Part shown: positions 63,636 through 64,000 of the stretch, piece by piece
Layout: each line of letters starts with the position of its first letter
Position numbering within the stretch: position 1 is the first letter of the stretch
Origin: Hemicordylus capensis
Taxonomy: Eukaryota > Chordata > Lepidosauria > Squamata > Cordylidae
Length of the DNA stretch: 64,000 bases
Assembly (NCBI RefSeq): GCF_027244095.1
Contig: NC_069657.1
Location: 149,850,857-149,914,856 of the forward strand
Reading direction: 5' to 3'
The notes under the pieces: model-generated
Databases searched by the model: none
What the model was told of the DNA's origin: nothing
What the model saw: the letters and a program-made list of their open reading frames with translations, nothing else
Translations under genes and position numbers: made by a program

Positions 63636-64000
63636 ATTGAATAAATGAAGGCACTACTGTAAGTAACTGAAAGTACCAAATTGATAGTGTTGGAATTCTC
63701 CTCTTTCCTACAGTAGAGAAGTAGAACTCCCATTTCACAGATTTCAGTGGTAACTCAACTTAAATCTGAGTTATCAATGTTTACTGGTTTTGGTTTGTGA
63801 ATACTTAGAAATATACTTCCCTCTTCATCAGCCCTTTTTTTTTTTTTTTGGTTAATTGCTGTGGGGAAAGCCTCCCAAACAAACATCTCAAGCTAGTAGG
63901 AAAATAAGAGAAGGTGATAAGATAGAGACAGAATAATCTGTGGTGTGCATATCCACTAGGCTATCATCCAGGGGTGTAGCTATAATTGAGAGGAAGGGTT

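Noticed and set aside
56039-64000. Search for PLCD4 exons on the minus strand
   Set aside because: No phospholipase or C2-domain coding segment seen.

Overview
The window is vertebrate nuclear DNA, most likely from a squamate reptile (lizard or snake). Two ordinary multi-exon genes with canonical vertebrate intron signals sit in a sea of repeats. The repeat set is squamate-like: Sauria-type tRNA SINEs ending in an ACCTTT-like tail, CR1 and L2 LINE ends, an R4-type LINE, a Penelope-like element, two DIRS elements and a GATA/GACA (Bkm-type) array. The assignment rests on recognised families, not on a database search.

Host genes. BCS1L lies on the minus strand (coding exons 9568 down to 2229). 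Its seven coding exons add up to exactly 419 codons plus stop, the human length. ZNF142 lies on the plus strand (coding exons 27351 to 56038). Its eight coding exons add up to 2016 codons plus stop and carry about 42 C2H2 or C2HC zinc fingers. The genes are divergent, as in human 2q35, and a CpG-rich segment around 12.9-14.1 kb is the probable shared promoter. One ZNF142 intron uses a GC-AG donor. RNF25 and PLCD4, the expected outer neighbours, were not recognised at either end.

Layout. 1-2 kb: 3' end of an R4-type LINE with a second tail copy at its TAA repeat. 2.2-9.6 kb: BCS1L, its introns holding hAT-like MITEs and SINEs. 9.6-12.9 kb: SINEs and unannotated DNA. 12.9-14.1 kb: CpG promoter. 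14-27 kb: probable first intron of ZNF142, holding a CR1 fragment, a near full-length APE-type LINE (17.2-22.2 kb, invaded by an L2 and a MITE) and a Penelope-like element with inverted ends (22.4-27.1 kb, invaded by a solo LTR, a Tigger-like MITE and others). 27.3-56.0 kb: ZNF142 coding exons, with DIRS element 1 in intron 2 (inside a CR1 that it splits) and DIRS element 2 in intron 6. 56-64 kb: no gene seen; a short LTR element with gag remnants, CR1 ends, a roughly 140-bp tandem repeat and an AAAGG microsatellite.

Functional picture. BCS1L is the mitochondrial AAA chaperone for Rieske protein insertion into complex III; ZNF142 is a nuclear zinc-finger protein. They share a promoter region but no evident pathway. 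The most informative structure beyond the genes is DIRS element 1: its terminal inverted repeats, its internal complementary region and its insertion site in a CR1 can all be read directly, and the three agree on an ATT trinucleotide junction, as expected from the circular-intermediate model for DIRS elements.
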